Shown here in pieces: positions 27,383 to 36,984 of a stretch of 64,000 bases of DNA. This stretch comes from Providencia rustigianii DSM 4541 (lineage in GTDB: Bacteria; Pseudomonadota; Gammaproteobacteria; Enterobacterales; Enterobacteriaceae): positions 891,395 to 955,394 of the forward strand of contig NZ_GG703817.1 in the NCBI RefSeq assembly GCF_000156395.1. Reading direction: 5' to 3'. The position numbers were made by a program, and so were the translations under genes. The stretch's first letter is position 1. Each line of letters begins with the position of its first letter. Under the pieces are notes generated by a model. The model saw only the letters and a list, made by a program, of their open reading frames with translations. It had not been told where the DNA came from and ran no database searches.

Positions 27383-28636
27383 TTACTGACTCAGTGCTGA
27401 TTTCATGACTTTTTCAAAATCTTCCCATGCACAATAACCATTTTTATCAATTGGGCAATTTTTCAGCTCGAGTGTGACATGCTTCGGCGGTGTTTCGAGT
27501 GATAAATAAGCCGTATCCCTCAACTGGTTTGAAGATTGATAAACATATTCAATTTTCACATAGTCTTTGGCGTCTTGTTTATCCGTCCAGCGTTGGAATA
27601 CTAACTTTCCGCCAATCGGTGTGTGTTCGTACTGCTCTGGTAACTGATAAGGTTTAAAATCCATCGCTGAAAGTACAGAGGCAATATTAGAATCATGTCC
27701 GACTAACAGAATGAATTTAGCCGTCTCACCTTTATTGACTGAAACAAAGCCTTTATTCATATAATTTAATAGAGGATGGGCCACATTTTTAGCAATAATT
27801 TTTGGTGAAAATAACGTTTCTTGGTAACCATTTTTCAGGGTATTCAGCTTTTTCCATTTATCATCAGTATTCACTAAGCCCCAAGCAACATCTTGGCTTG
27901 GAAAACCTTCATAATATTGTAAGTCAATCGCATCAACCGCTGAATTCGCCATCTTCAATGGACCGCTCACTCCTGGCTCTTTATCTTCTTCAATAATAAA
28001 ACTATTTTTAGGCGTCGCTAGATTACACAGTTTCTCAGTAGTGCATTTTTTGGAATCTTTAATATTCAGCACGCTATCCAGTTCTTCATAGCCTGATTTT
28101 AAATTCAAACCTTTTAAATGTGCTTCCATCGCAGCAATCGCTTGCTTTTTAAATTCTGGAGAACTATTTGTCACAATCGGATTAAATACTGGATCCATCT
28201 TTCCAATTTCGGGTTTGTGGTGAATATTTACCTTACAACCTGGAAATGCGCCGACGCTAAAAAATTGTGCCGTTGCAATAGTCCGTTGCAGACTATTTGA
28301 ATAAACATAAATATCATCACTACTGGTAGGGCAAAGTTCATCTGCAAACAATTTTTTACTGTCCAACCACTCCCTAAAATAGTGGCCCATATAAACTTCT
28401 AACGCACCACCCTTGGTTGTTAAATAGCCACTTTGAGCATCCCATCCCGGCCACTTTTTATTCGTTATCTCACTCAAGATCCCCGTATTCACGATAGGAG
28501 TACGTAAATTATGGCGACTCAATACTAAAACTTGGTTTAACTCCATATTTTTAGCATCGTCGGTATTCGCCAATGCAGGGGCCATCGGTGTTAATAATGC
28601 CGCCGATAAACAAACTGTTAGCATTTTAAATTTCAT
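27383..28636 (-). CDS. agp: Periplasmic glucose-1-phosphatase Agp
   Basis: Histidine acid phosphatase that releases phosphate from glucose-1-phosphate and, in relatives, inositol hexaphosphate. It has 417 residues. A Sec signal peptide (hydrophobic TVCLSAALLTPMAPALA) precedes the catalytic RHN motif SRHNLRTP and the distal HD motif VGHDSNIAS. Similarity to E. coli Agp runs the full length. ATG 28636 has AGGAG 7 bases upstream; a TTG one codon earlier is unlikely. Confidence 0.95.
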   Translation of the reverse strand: MKFKMLTVCLSAALLTPMAPALANTDDAKNMELNQVLVLSRHNLRTPIVNTGILSEITNKKWPGWDAQSGYLTTKGGALEVYMGHYFREWLDSKKLFADELCPTSSDDIYVYSNSLQRTIATAQFFSVGAFPGCKVNIHHKPEIGKMDPVFNPIVTNSSPEFKKQAIAAMEAHLKGLNLKSGYEELDSVLNIKDSKKCTTEKLCNLATPKNSFIIEEDKEPGVSGPLKMANSAVDAIDLQYYEGFPSQDVAWGLVNTDDKWKKLNTLKNGYQETLFSPKIIAKNVAHPLLNYMNKGFVSVNKGETAKFILLVGHDSNIASVLSAMDFKPYQLPEQYEHTPIGGKLVFQRWTDKQDAKDYVKIEYVYQSSNQLRDTAYLSLETPPKHVTLELKNCPIDKNGYCAWEDFEKVMKSALSQ

Positions 28637-28888
28637 CAACCTACTCCTACCATTATTTATAGAGATATCGAATTTATAGAAATATTGAAAGAGTTATGAA
28701 TAAGCTTCAATGTCCAACAAAGTATAGTGCTTATAAAAAATTCAGAAACATATCTTCTAATAATGAAGAAGTTATCTTTTTTTTCTGAGAGTAATATCCC
28801 AAAATTCCGCTAAAGCTAAATAGCTATCAAATATTGACATTATTCACTCATAAATTAAGATATTTCCTTCAAACAAGGATAGAATGTC

Positions 28889-29329
28889 ATGATTATACAA
28901 CCCGCCAGTGCATCACATTACGATGAAATTATTCACGTGTGGGAAGCCTCCGTTAGAGCTACTCATCATTTTTTACCCGAAGAAAATATAAAAGCGCTGA
29001 AAAAACCTATTAGAGAACAATATCTACCTCACCTTTCTATTTTTATCGCTTTAGATAATCAGCAAAAAATAATGGGCTTTTTAGGGACTGGGGAAAACCG
29101 CCTTGAAATGCTATTTATTGATCCTCATTACCAAGGGATAGGTATAGGTAAAAAACTTTTGCAATATGCAATTACTCAGCTTGGCATTAATGAACTCGAT
29201 GTCAATGAACAGAATCCTCAAGCTGTTGGCTTCTATCAACATATGGGGTTTGTTCAATATGCTCGCTCAGAGATTGATGGGGAAGGAAATCCTTTTCCTC
29301 TATTACATATGAGACTCAGAAAATCATGA
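28889..29329 (+). CDS. GNAT N-acetyltransferase, YjaB-like
   Basis: A 146-residue acetyl-CoA-dependent N-acetyltransferase. The acetyl-CoA loop is DPHYQGIGIGKKLL, preceded by the beta-4 strand EMLFID and followed by VNEQNPQAVGFYQHMGF. Overall resemblance to E. coli YjaB. Its ATGA stop-start overlap with the next acetyltransferase means the two are co-translated. Substrate unknown. Confidence 0.87.
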   Translation: MIIQPASASHYDEIIHVWEASVRATHHFLPEENIKALKKPIREQYLPHLSIFIALDNQQKIMGFLGTGENRLEMLFIDPHYQGIGIGKKLLQYAITQLGINELDVNEQNPQAVGFYQHMGFVQYARSEIDGEGNPFPLLHMRLRKS

Positions 29330-29871
29330 AAATATATAAGCTAGAAACTTCTCGTCTACGACTAAGTGGCTGGGAACAAAATGATATAAATTCGCTATAT
29401 GAGCTCAATAGCTCTGCCGATGTTATGCGATATTTTCCTTCTATTCTCAATAAAGAACAAAATGCGCAATTCTTAACGACAGTGATGGATAAATTTGCCG
29501 AGCAAGGTGGTTGGGGCCTCTGGAAAATTGAATTAAAGGAATCAGGGGAATTTATTGGGTTTGTTGGTTTAAATATTCCAACAGCACAATTGCCTTTTTC
29601 ACCTTGTGTAGAGCTAGGATGGCGCTTACTTCCTAAATTTTGGCGCTATGGCTATACCACTGAAGCCGCTAGGGAAGTGATTAAATTTGCATTTGAGCAA
29701 TTACATCTTGATGAATTAGTGGCTTTTACAACAGTAACCAATACCCCATCAGAAGGTGTGATGAAAAAGCTAGGTATGACGAAAGATACCTCAAACTTTA
29801 TGCATCCCTTATTACCTCATGACCATCCTCTTGCCGAACACGTACTTTATCGATTAAAAAAGCCACTGTAG
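29326..29871 (+). CDS. GNAT N-acetyltransferase, RimL/RimJ-like
   Basis: A 181-residue acetyltransferase of the RimJ/RimL branch: LETSRLRLSGWEQND at the N-terminus, GFVGLNIP in the middle, and the loop LGWRLLPKFWRYGYTTEAARE, with NTPSEGVMKKLGM near the end. Members acetylate ribosomal protein N-termini, small molecules or antibiotics, so the substrate is open. The ATG overlaps the upstream gene's stop. Confidence 0.87.
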   Translation: MKIYKLETSRLRLSGWEQNDINSLYELNSSADVMRYFPSILNKEQNAQFLTTVMDKFAEQGGWGLWKIELKESGEFIGFVGLNIPTAQLPFSPCVELGWRLLPKFWRYGYTTEAAREVIKFAFEQLHLDELVAFTTVTNTPSEGVMKKLGMTKDTSNFMHPLLPHDHPLAEHVLYRLKKPL

Positions 29872-29889
29872 GTTCGCCACAGTGGCTTT
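29859..29889. terminator. Bidirectional terminator between acetyltransferase and fdnI
   Basis: 11-bp perfect stem AAAGCCACTGT / ACAGTGGCTTT overlapping the end of the acetyltransferase gene and serving the convergent fdnI. Confidence 0.8.
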
Positions 29890-29916
29890 ATCAGCTAATT
29901 ATCCCGTAGGAAGCTA

Positions 29917-30576
29917 TTAACTTTTTTCTACTTCAGCCTTTGCTTCAGCTTCTTCTGCTTCAACTTCACGATACCAGCGTGGGTGGTGCTTTTTAGCCCA
30001 ACGACGGCTGACTTTACCTTCAATCATTCCATCAATAGAACCTTTCACCCAAAATGCCATATACATATGAATAAGAATGGCGTGGATCAGAATGATGGCG
30101 GCTAATGCATGGACGAGAATACTCCAGCGCACCATCCACATTGGGAATAAATGCGCAAAATAAGGACGCCACATGATGATGCCGGTAATCAAGAGTACAA
30201 AAATCATACTCATGATACTCCAGAACATCATTTTTTGACCTGCATTGTACTTACCAACATCAGCGACGTTATGTTCGTTACCTTTGAGAACTTCAACAAT
30301 ATTCAAGATCCATGGAACATCTTTTCTGTCGGGAATATTGTGTTTCACAAAACGGACAAACATAAACATCAGCACCACGAAAATCAGTACACCAAAAAAT
30401 GGATGCAGAATTCGCCCCATTTGCGGGGTACCAAATGTTTCGGTTAGCCACTTTAAAGTTGGGAAAAACAGTGCGATACCAGACAAAGCAACCAAGAAAA
30501 AGCTGATGACAACAGTCCAGTGGCACGCTCGGTCAACAAATTTAGTCCGAACGATCATTTTGCTCTTTTTACTCAT
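29917..30576 (-). CDS. fdnI: Formate dehydrogenase-N gamma subunit (cytochrome b556)
   Basis: Membrane di-haem cytochrome b that takes electrons from FdnH to menaquinone. It has 219 residues and four hydrophobic helices. It is much closer to FdnI than to FdoI ([20 protein letters not shown], ending [11 protein letters not shown]). Haem-ligand histidines are visible in RACHW, ILHPFFG and VHALAA. ATG 30576 is chosen to match FdnI; it overlaps fdnH by 8 bp with GAGGAG upstream. The acidic, Ala/Glu-rich tail is longer than in E. coli. Confidence 0.95.
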   Translation of the reverse strand: MSKKSKMIVRTKFVDRACHWTVVISFFLVALSGIALFFPTLKWLTETFGTPQMGRILHPFFGVLIFVVLMFMFVRFVKHNIPDRKDVPWILNIVEVLKGNEHNVADVGKYNAGQKMMFWSIMSMIFVLLITGIIMWRPYFAHLFPMWMVRWSILVHALAAIILIHAILIHMYMAFWVKGSIDGMIEGKVSRRWAKKHHPRWYREVEAEEAEAKAEVEKS

Positions 30577-31456
30577 GGTCATCTTTCTCCTCTTCATCAT
30601 CCACTTCTTTGTTCGGCCCGACTCCCACATAATGGAAAATGAGACCGGCAAATGTGGCTATAAAGCCCACAACTGACAGTGGTTTCAACACGCTCTGCCA
30701 CAAATTAATTGGGGTATCAATTTGAGGGTCTTTTGGCAGTCCATGATAAAGTTGAGGTTTATCAGCATGATGAAGTACATATACCACATGCGTTCCGCCA
30801 ACACCTTCAGGATCATAAATTCCGGCTTGGGCATAACCACGTTTTTGCAGTTTTCCAACTCGCTCAGCACCGTACTCCAACATCTCTTTTTTGGTACCAA
30901 AACGAATTGCACCTGTTGGACAAGTCTTCACACAGGCAGGCTCTTGCCCTACCGCAACGCGGTCAACACACAAAGTACATTTGTACACACGATTATCTTT
31001 TGGATTTAATCGAGGAACGTTAAATGGGCATCCCGCAATACAGTAACCACAGCCAATACAGTGTTCAGATTGGAAATCCACGATACCGTTGGCATATTGA
31101 ATTATCGCGCCCGCAGATGGGCACGATTTCAAACAACCAGGATCAGCACAGTGCATACAGCCATCTTTACGGATTAACCATTCCAGCTTGCCTTGTTCAC
31201 TCACTTCGCTGAAACGCATCACCGTCCAAGATTTCGCACTTAAATCTGTCGGGTTATCGTAAACACCAACACAGTGCCCTACTTCATCACGAATGTCGTT
31301 CCATTCGGAACATGCTACCTGACAAGCTTTACAACCAATACAGGATGACACATCAATGAGCTTACAGACTTCAAATTTATCGTCACGCGCCTGTGGTGGA
31401 GGCGTAATGCTGTTGGTCGCGGAACGTTTAATAATGTCTTGAGATTGCATGGACAT
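30569..31456 (-). CDS. fdnH: Formate dehydrogenase-N iron-sulfur subunit
   Basis: Periplasm-facing electron-transfer subunit with four [4Fe-4S] clusters and one C-terminal membrane anchor. It has 295 residues. Cys clusters: [37 protein letters not shown] and CTLCVDR...CVKTCP. A C-terminal helix (about 255-275) is followed by the acidic tail [10 protein letters not shown]. Almost colinear with E. coli FdnH ([18 protein letters not shown]). It lies 11 bp after fdnG. Confidence 0.96.
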   Translation of the reverse strand: MSMQSQDIIKRSATNSITPPPQARDDKFEVCKLIDVSSCIGCKACQVACSEWNDIRDEVGHCVGVYDNPTDLSAKSWTVMRFSEVSEQGKLEWLIRKDGCMHCADPGCLKSCPSAGAIIQYANGIVDFQSEHCIGCGYCIAGCPFNVPRLNPKDNRVYKCTLCVDRVAVGQEPACVKTCPTGAIRFGTKKEMLEYGAERVGKLQKRGYAQAGIYDPEGVGGTHVVYVLHHADKPQLYHGLPKDPQIDTPINLWQSVLKPLSVVGFIATFAGLIFHYVGVGPNKEVDDEEEKDDHE

Positions 31457-31467
31457 AGTTCCCTCCC

Positions 31468-34400
31468 TTACGCCTTCTCAATGTTAACTAAAAACGCTTT
31501 ATACTCAGGAGTCTGAGAGTTAGCGTCGCCCACGGATGGCGTTAACGTGTTTGTAATGAAGCCTTTTTGAGTGACACCTTCAAAGCCCCAGTGAATAGGT
31601 AACCCTACCGTTTCAATAGGTTTACCATCAACCATCAGAGTTTGCAGACGAGGAGTCACCACGGCTACCGCTTTAATGAAACCTCGCTTGCTGCTCACTT
31701 TCACTTTGTCACCCAGTGCAATTCCTTTCGCTTTCGCTAAAGTTTCACTGATTTCCACAAACTGTTCTGGCTGAGCAATCGCATTTAAAAGTGCATGTTT
31801 AGTCCAAGTATGAAAATGCTCCGTTAAGCGATAAGTTGTTCCCACATAAGGGAACTCTTTATGGTCTCCAAGACGCTGCTTGTCTTCCTCAAATATTCTC
31901 GCCGCCGGGTTAGAAACCACATTTGGATGTAATGGGTTAGTTCCTAATGGTGTTTCAAATGGCTCATAATGTTCAGGGAATGGACCTTCAGCCATTTTAT
32001 CAATAGCAAATAGACGACCTAAGCCCTCTGGCTGCATGATAAAAGGACTAGTACCCACTTCTGGCGCAGATGCGTTGAAGTCAGGTACATCATTTCCAAC
32101 CCATTTTTTACCGTTCCACTCAATCAAGACCAAATCTTTATTCCACGGCTTACCTTTGGTATCGCAAGAAGCGCGGTTATAGATCACCCGACGGTTTAAT
32201 GGCCATGCCCACGCCCAGCCTAATGTATTACCAATCCCCGATGGGTCGCTGTTATCGCGATTTGCCATCTGGTTGCCTTTCTCTGTCCAGCTACCGGTAT
32301 AGATCCAGCAAGACGATGCGGTTGAACCATCTGCACGCAAGAGAGCAAATGAGTTCAGCAATTCACCTTTCTTCGCTTGTAAGTTGCCATCTGCATCATA
32401 CAAGTCGACCAGAGCAATCCCGTTATTTTCTTTCGCGACTTCTTCCGATTCCGGATGGAATTGGCGCTTATAATTCCAACGCATTTGCATCAGTGGTTCA
32501 CTACCTTTACCACCTTCTTGCTCATACATTTCGCGGATTTTATGTAGGATCCCCGTCAGAATTTGTCCATCGTTACGGGCTTCGCCTGGCGCATCTGCCG
32601 CTTTCCAGTGCCATTGTAACCAGCGTCCAGAGTTGGCAATTGACCCGTCTTCCTCAGCGAAGCAAGTTGAAGGTAAACGGAAAACTTCGGTTTGAATGGA
32701 TGCAGGATCCACATCATTCATTTCACCGTGGTTTTGCCAGAAACTCGCTGTTTCGGTGGTCAATGGATCGATGGTGATTAAGTATTTGAGTTTACTTAAG
32801 CAGCTAACAACCTTATTTTTGTCTGGGAATGATGCCACTGGGTTAAAGCCTTGGCAGATATAACCGTTGACTTTATTTTTGCTCATCATGTCAAAATACT
32901 TCATGACATCATAAGCTTGATCCCATTTCGGTAACCAATCATATCCCCATTGGTTTTCAGCTTGCGCCGCATCCCCATAGAAAGATTTCATCAGACTGAC
33001 GAAGAATTTCGGGTAATTGCTCCAGTAGTTCACCTGATTGGGTAACGTGGCTTTCGGTGTATTCGCGGCCAAATAGCTCTCGATATCCAACTGTTTTTCA
33101 GATGGTAGAGTCAAGTATCCCGGCAAGCTAGTTGATAGCAAACCTAAGTCGGTTAAGCCTTGAATATTTGAGTGTCCACGTAAGGCATTCACCCCACCGC
33201 CGCAGATACCCATATTCCCCAACAACAATTGGATCATTGCCATGGTACGAATATTTTGAGCACCAACTGTATGTTGAGTCCAACCTAACGCGTATAGGAA
33301 AGTTCCTGCCTTATCTGCTGCGCTGGTGGTCGCAAGAATTTCACACACTTTAAGAAAGTCTGCTTTTGGCGTACCACAAATATTCTCAACAACATCAGGT
33401 GTATAACGAGAAACGTGTTTTCTTAAGAGGTTCCAAACACAGCGTGGGTTTTGCAGCGTGTCATCTCTAAGTGCATAACCATTCTCATCAAATTGATAGT
33501 TCCACGTAGTTTTGTCATAACGACGTTTTTCAGGGTCATAGCCACTAAATAAGCCATCATTAAATTCAAAATCATCCCTGACAATTAATGCCGCGTTGGT
33601 ATAATTATAAACGTATTCAGCATTTATTTTATTGTTTTCAATAAGATAAAGTAGAACGCCAGATAAGAATGTTATATCTGTTCCTGAGCGAATAGGAACA
33701 TAGTGGTCAGCAACTGATGCGGTACGCGTAAAACGCGGGTCAACCACAATCAACGTTGCATCATTATTGTTTTTCGCTTCAATAGCCCAACGGAATCCGA
33801 CAGGGTGAGCTTCAGCAGCATTACCCCCCATCACCATAATCACATTGGCATTTTTAATATCAACCCAGTGGTTGGTCATCGCACCGCGACCAAATGTTGG
33901 AGCAAGACTTGCTACCGTTGGTCCGTGTCAGACACGCGCTTGGTTATCGACCGCTAACATACCGAGCGATCGAGCGAATTTTTGAGTTAACATTCCCGTT
34001 TCGTTACTCGCAGCAGATGCACAGAGCATCCCTGTCGACAACCAACGGTTTACCGTCGTGCCTTGCTCATTTTTTTCAATAAAGTTGGCATCACGGTCAT
34101 CTTTCATGAGTCGAGCAATGCGGGTAAAGGCATCATCCCAACTGATTCGTTCCCATTTATTCGAGCCGGGGGCACGATACTCAGGATAACGCAAGCGACT
34201 CTCACTGCGAATATAGTCGAGTAATCCAGCACCTTTAGGGCATAAAGCACCTCGGTTCACTGGATGATCTGCATCTCCCTCTACATGGAATATTGCAGAT
34301 CTGGCGTTCATTGCGCCGTCACCCATACTATAAATTAATAATCCACAACCAACAGAACAGTAGGTACAAGTATTACGGGTCTCTTTAGACCGAAGTAATT

Positions 34401-34515
34401 TATTTTCACGTACATTAGCCATTGCCATTCCTGGCATAAAACCTAACGCAGCTACAGTTGTACCTGCCATCCCGCCGGCGCAGATTTTAAAAAACTTTCT
34501 GCGACTGACGTTCAT
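31468..34515 (-). CDS. fdnG: Formate dehydrogenase-N alpha subunit (selenoprotein)
   Basis: Catalytic molybdopterin subunit oxidising formate to CO2 in the periplasm for nitrate and other anaerobic respiration. It has 1015 residues when the in-frame TGA at 33928-33930 is read as selenocysteine (residue 196, context NQARV-U-HGPT), exactly the E. coli position and length. A twin-arginine signal (SRRKFFK) starts the protein, and a [4Fe-4S] site is at CTYCSVGCG...ALCPKG. A hairpin fitting a bacterial SECIS follows the TGA. GAGG precedes ATG 34515. It must not be annotated as two genes. Confidence 0.96.
33885..33930 (-). promoter_or_regulatory. Sec codon and bSECIS element of fdnG
   Basis: TGA (33930-33928 on the minus strand) followed by a hairpin in which AGCAAG pairs with CTTGCT around a GTCT-type apex, in the spacing used by SelB. 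It closely resembles the E. coli fdnG element. Confidence 0.85.
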
Positions 34516-34650
34516 TATTAGCCTCTTTTTATTGTTTGTATAATCGCGGAAAGAATATCAGTCAGTTGTAATCAGATATTGCCTAAAATCAATGAAAGTG
34601 AAGATAAAGGTTAATTAATATTAACTGAGTAGTTAAACATCAATTAAAAT

Positions 34651-34666
34651 TACCACTTTATGGGTA
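34651..34666 (-). promoter_or_regulatory. NarL/NarP 7-2-7 site upstream of fdnG
   Basis: TACCACT-TT-ATGGGTA: two TACYYMT-type heptamers inverted with 2-bp spacing, the classic NarL/NarP architecture. It lies about 136 bp upstream of the fdnG start. Confidence 0.8.
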
Positions 34667-34678
34667 ATTATTGTTAAA

Positions 34679-34692
34679 TTGATTCAGATCAA
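34679..34692 (-). promoter_or_regulatory. FNR box upstream of fdnG
   Basis: TTGAT-TCAG-ATCAA, a perfect match to the FNR consensus, about 164 bp upstream of fdnG. A candidate extended -10 (TGGTAATTT, 34655-34647 on the minus strand) would put it near -45. Confidence 0.85.
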
Positions 34693-34880
34693 ATGAAGGG
34701 ATATTTAGATTAAGAAAGATAATATTGGATTAATAATCAATATAGGTACACTTTAACAAATTTAAATTAATAAAAATAATATTGTTATATTGTGGTATAT
34801 ACCTATTTCACCATAACAAATAATATAATTTATGTTTTACAGTAGATTTTTAATAGGCTCTTATTGAATAACTATTTATA

Positions 34881-35204
34881 TTATTTCCAGCCACTAATAA
34901 TAATACCGGCGCCCAGTAAGACAACCAGTGCACCAATCCAATCTGTAGTCGCTAACGTGACACCATCGACGAATCGCAACCAAATTAACGCGGTCACAAT
35001 ATAAATACCACCATAGGTAGCATATACTCGTCCGCTGGCCTCAGGATGTAGCGTCAATAGCCACACAAACAGCATTAAGCTCAGAATAGCCGGTAATAAT
35101 AACCATGGGCTACCCTGCTTTTTCATCCATAAATAAGGAAAGTAGCAGCCAGCAATTTCAGCAATGGCCGTGATAATAAATAATCCAATAATCTTTATAG
35201 GCAT
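34881..35204 (-). CDS. ynfA: YnfA family (UPF0060) inner-membrane protein
   Basis: A 107-residue, four-helix small membrane protein closely similar to E. coli YnfA ([22 protein letters not shown] and [19 protein letters not shown]). Relatives have been linked to small multidrug-resistance-like transport, which is not proven here. It lies 62 bp downstream of the DUF2798 gene on the same strand, so co-transcription is plausible. Confidence 0.92.
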   Translation of the reverse strand: MPIKIIGLFIITAIAEIAGCYFPYLWMKKQGSPWLLLPAILSLMLFVWLLTLHPEASGRVYATYGGIYIVTALIWLRFVDGVTLATTDWIGALVVLLGAGIIISGWK

Positions 35205-35266
35205 AATTTTTATTTTTTAATAGGTCATCATTATATTCGCCACCCTAATTTGGGTGGCATATTCAG

Positions 35267-35533
35267 TTAGGCTGACTTCACAAGTAACAATGAAATTCGC
35301 CGTGCAATAGGTAAAACGAATAAGACTGTTGGAAAAGCAATGAACCACGAAATTCCCCAGGAACTGATCCACGGCGAAAATATCTCAGAAGTAAAACCGA
35401 GCGCCCGGATTGTACTGATTAATGAAACAATACCGCTCATTACCAGAGATAAAAAGAAGGGAACAAGAAAAAACATTGCTCTGACAGGAAGTTTAGGAAT
35501 ACCTAAAACATAATTACGATCTTGATACGACAT
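35267..35533 (-). CDS. DUF2798 family membrane protein
   Basis: An 88-residue protein with two hydrophobic helices and the DUF2798 pattern (PVRAMFFLVPFFLSLVMSGIVS ... FIAFPTVLFVLPIARR). ATG 35533 is preferred over an upstream ATG at 35587 because TATGGAG lies before it. No function is known. A Fur-like box sits about 100 bp upstream, hinting at iron control together with ynfA. Confidence 0.75.
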   Translation of the reverse strand: MSYQDRNYVLGIPKLPVRAMFFLVPFFLSLVMSGIVSLISTIRALGFTSEIFSPWISSWGISWFIAFPTVLFVLPIARRISLLLVKSA

Positions 35534-35606
35534 AAAGACTCCATAGATAAACGCATACACAACAGCATATAACTGTTGATGTAACAAAGTTATATGCGTT
35601 GATTAA

Positions 35607-35620
35607 CGTAAACGCTTACG
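35607..35620. promoter_or_regulatory. Palindrome upstream of DUF2798 gene
   Basis: CGTAA-ACGC-TTACG, a 14-bp palindrome with 5-bp arms, of the kind bound by LacI- or TetR-type repressors. Regulator unknown. Confidence 0.3.
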
Positions 35621-35629
35621 AGTCTTTAA

Positions 35630-35650
35630 GACTAATGAGAATCATTCTAA
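35630..35650. promoter_or_regulatory. Fur-box-like sequence
   Basis: ACTAATGAGAATCATTCTA matches the 19-bp Fur consensus at 14 of 19 positions by hand count. It lies about 100 bp upstream of the DUF2798 start. Confidence 0.6.
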
Positions 35651-35850
35651 TCTTTATGTTATTTTTGTCAATAGCGATTTAACATTAGTTCCATTTTTTG
35701 CATTTTATCTCGGCATCTTATTTTAAAAAATGATTTCTCGTTAAGATGCACGACATAATAAACATAAATAAGACAATGTTCTTTAAACTCACATTAGTAT
35801 GCGAGAAAAAGAAAGGTCACATAGAACCTTTCTTACCAAACAATAATAAT

Positions 35851-36279
35851 TTATTTCTTGGTTGCTAAAATCACACTAGATGCTTTCACAATGGCAGTAA
35901 CTTTACTTCCTGCTGATAATTTCATTTCATCCACACTGTTGTTAGTGACAACAGCAGATAACTGAGTGCCCGCATTAGTTTTAATATGAACAACCGCATT
36001 GACACTACCTGTTTCGATAGACTCTACTCGCCCATTAAATTGGTTACGCGCAGAAAACAGATATTCATTTTCATCCGAAACTAAAACTACCCATGGTGCT
36101 TTAATAATAGCGACTGCGCGTTTGCCTTTTTCTAATCCAAGTAATTGAGTACTATTTTTAGTAATCACCGCTGAAATGGTTTCCCCATTCCCTAGATTTA
36201 AAACAACCTCATCATTTACTGCGCCAGCTACTACGGATTCCACAATACCGGCAAGCTGATTACGAGCTGAAATTGACAT
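35851..36279 (-). CDS. Two-domain molybdenum-pterin-binding protein (molbindin, ModG-like)
   Basis: A 142-residue cytoplasmic protein made of two Mop (TOBE) domains of about 68 residues, each beginning SARNQ(L/F)(A/N)G and ending AIxKAxxVxxA. Such molbindins bind molybdate/tungstate as multimers and are thought to store or buffer molybdenum. GAGG precedes ATG 36279, giving MSISARNQ. It sits 1.3 kb upstream of the molybdoenzyme operon fdnGHI and may serve it and TtrA. Confidence 0.88.
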   Translation of the reverse strand: MSISARNQLAGIVESVVAGAVNDEVVLNLGNGETISAVITKNSTQLLGLEKGKRAVAIIKAPWVVLVSDENEYLFSARNQFNGRVESIETGSVNAVVHIKTNAGTQLSAVVTNNSVDEMKLSAGSKVTAIVKASSVILATKK

Positions 36280-36384
36280 ACGAAACCTCATGTTATGGGA
36301 AATTACAATAAGTGATGATAGTAATTCAGATGATGTGATTCAATTGACTGGATCATATTATCGGAATAAATCCGATAATTAATT

Positions 36385-36962
36385 TTAACAAGGTCCCGTC
36401 ATACAACCTATCATCATAAAGGGAATTATAATTGGCAATATTAGCCCCACACCAATGCCCTGAAAATCATTATGTTCCTCCCCTTTTTTTACTTGTTTAA
36501 TTCTAATTTCTATAGGATTTGGCAGTCGATATTGCTCAGGCAAGGTATTTGGTTGTGTTATAAAATGTCCATCCGCATTGAACCCTACTGTTGTAATACC
36601 TTCAGATGTATGACTTCGGTCATGATATTTGCTAAACAACTGTTTCTTAGCTTTAATTTTTTCTTCTGGAATATAATTAACATATGTGCATATACGGTAT
36701 CATCTATGCTTGATTGAAGAAAAGTAATGCTAACCCCACTAATATCATCCTGAAATTCTGCCAAAAATTCGGCATAAATTTTAAATTGTTTTTTAGCCTT
36801 TTCATCTATGAATAAATACGTAGTATCTTGAGATTCTGCAATGATGCCTAACTGACCATCTGACTTTATCTTTATGACCATTTCCTTTTCAGGTAATATT
36901 CTTGAAGGCTCAGAGGTACATCCTGAAATAAACGCAATAAGAATGAAAATAAAAAATTTCAT
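36385..36962 (-). pseudogene. Lipoprotein gene with apparent one-base frameshift
   Basis: The 5' part starts at ATG 36962 with a lipoprotein signal (KFFIFILIAFISGC, lipobox ISGC) and runs to about residue 126 in one frame. The continuation in the -1 frame (36385 to about 36665) has no proper start and reads naturally as its C-terminus, with a hydrophobic end GVGLILPIIIPFMMIG. The switch falls at or near an A6 run around 36650-36660; one extra A gives a continuous 192-residue protein. Family unknown to me. A real pseudogene, programmed -1 frameshift or homopolymer sequencing error are all possible. Confidence 0.6.
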
Positions 36963-36984
36963 AGCTACCAATACCTTATAATAA

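Noticed and set aside
30245..30676. 143-residue plus-strand ORF over fdnI/fdnH
   Set aside because: Antisense to strongly conserved fdn genes, with no recognisable product.
32199..32777. 192-residue plus-strand ORF
   Set aside because: Lies wholly antisense to fdnG, has no family resemblance and no ribosome site; it is a shadow of a long conserved gene.
33885..33930. Nonsense mutation or frameshift in fdnG
   Set aside because: The TGA is at the known selenocysteine position with a bSECIS-like hairpin; both sides remain in the same frame and total 1015 residues.
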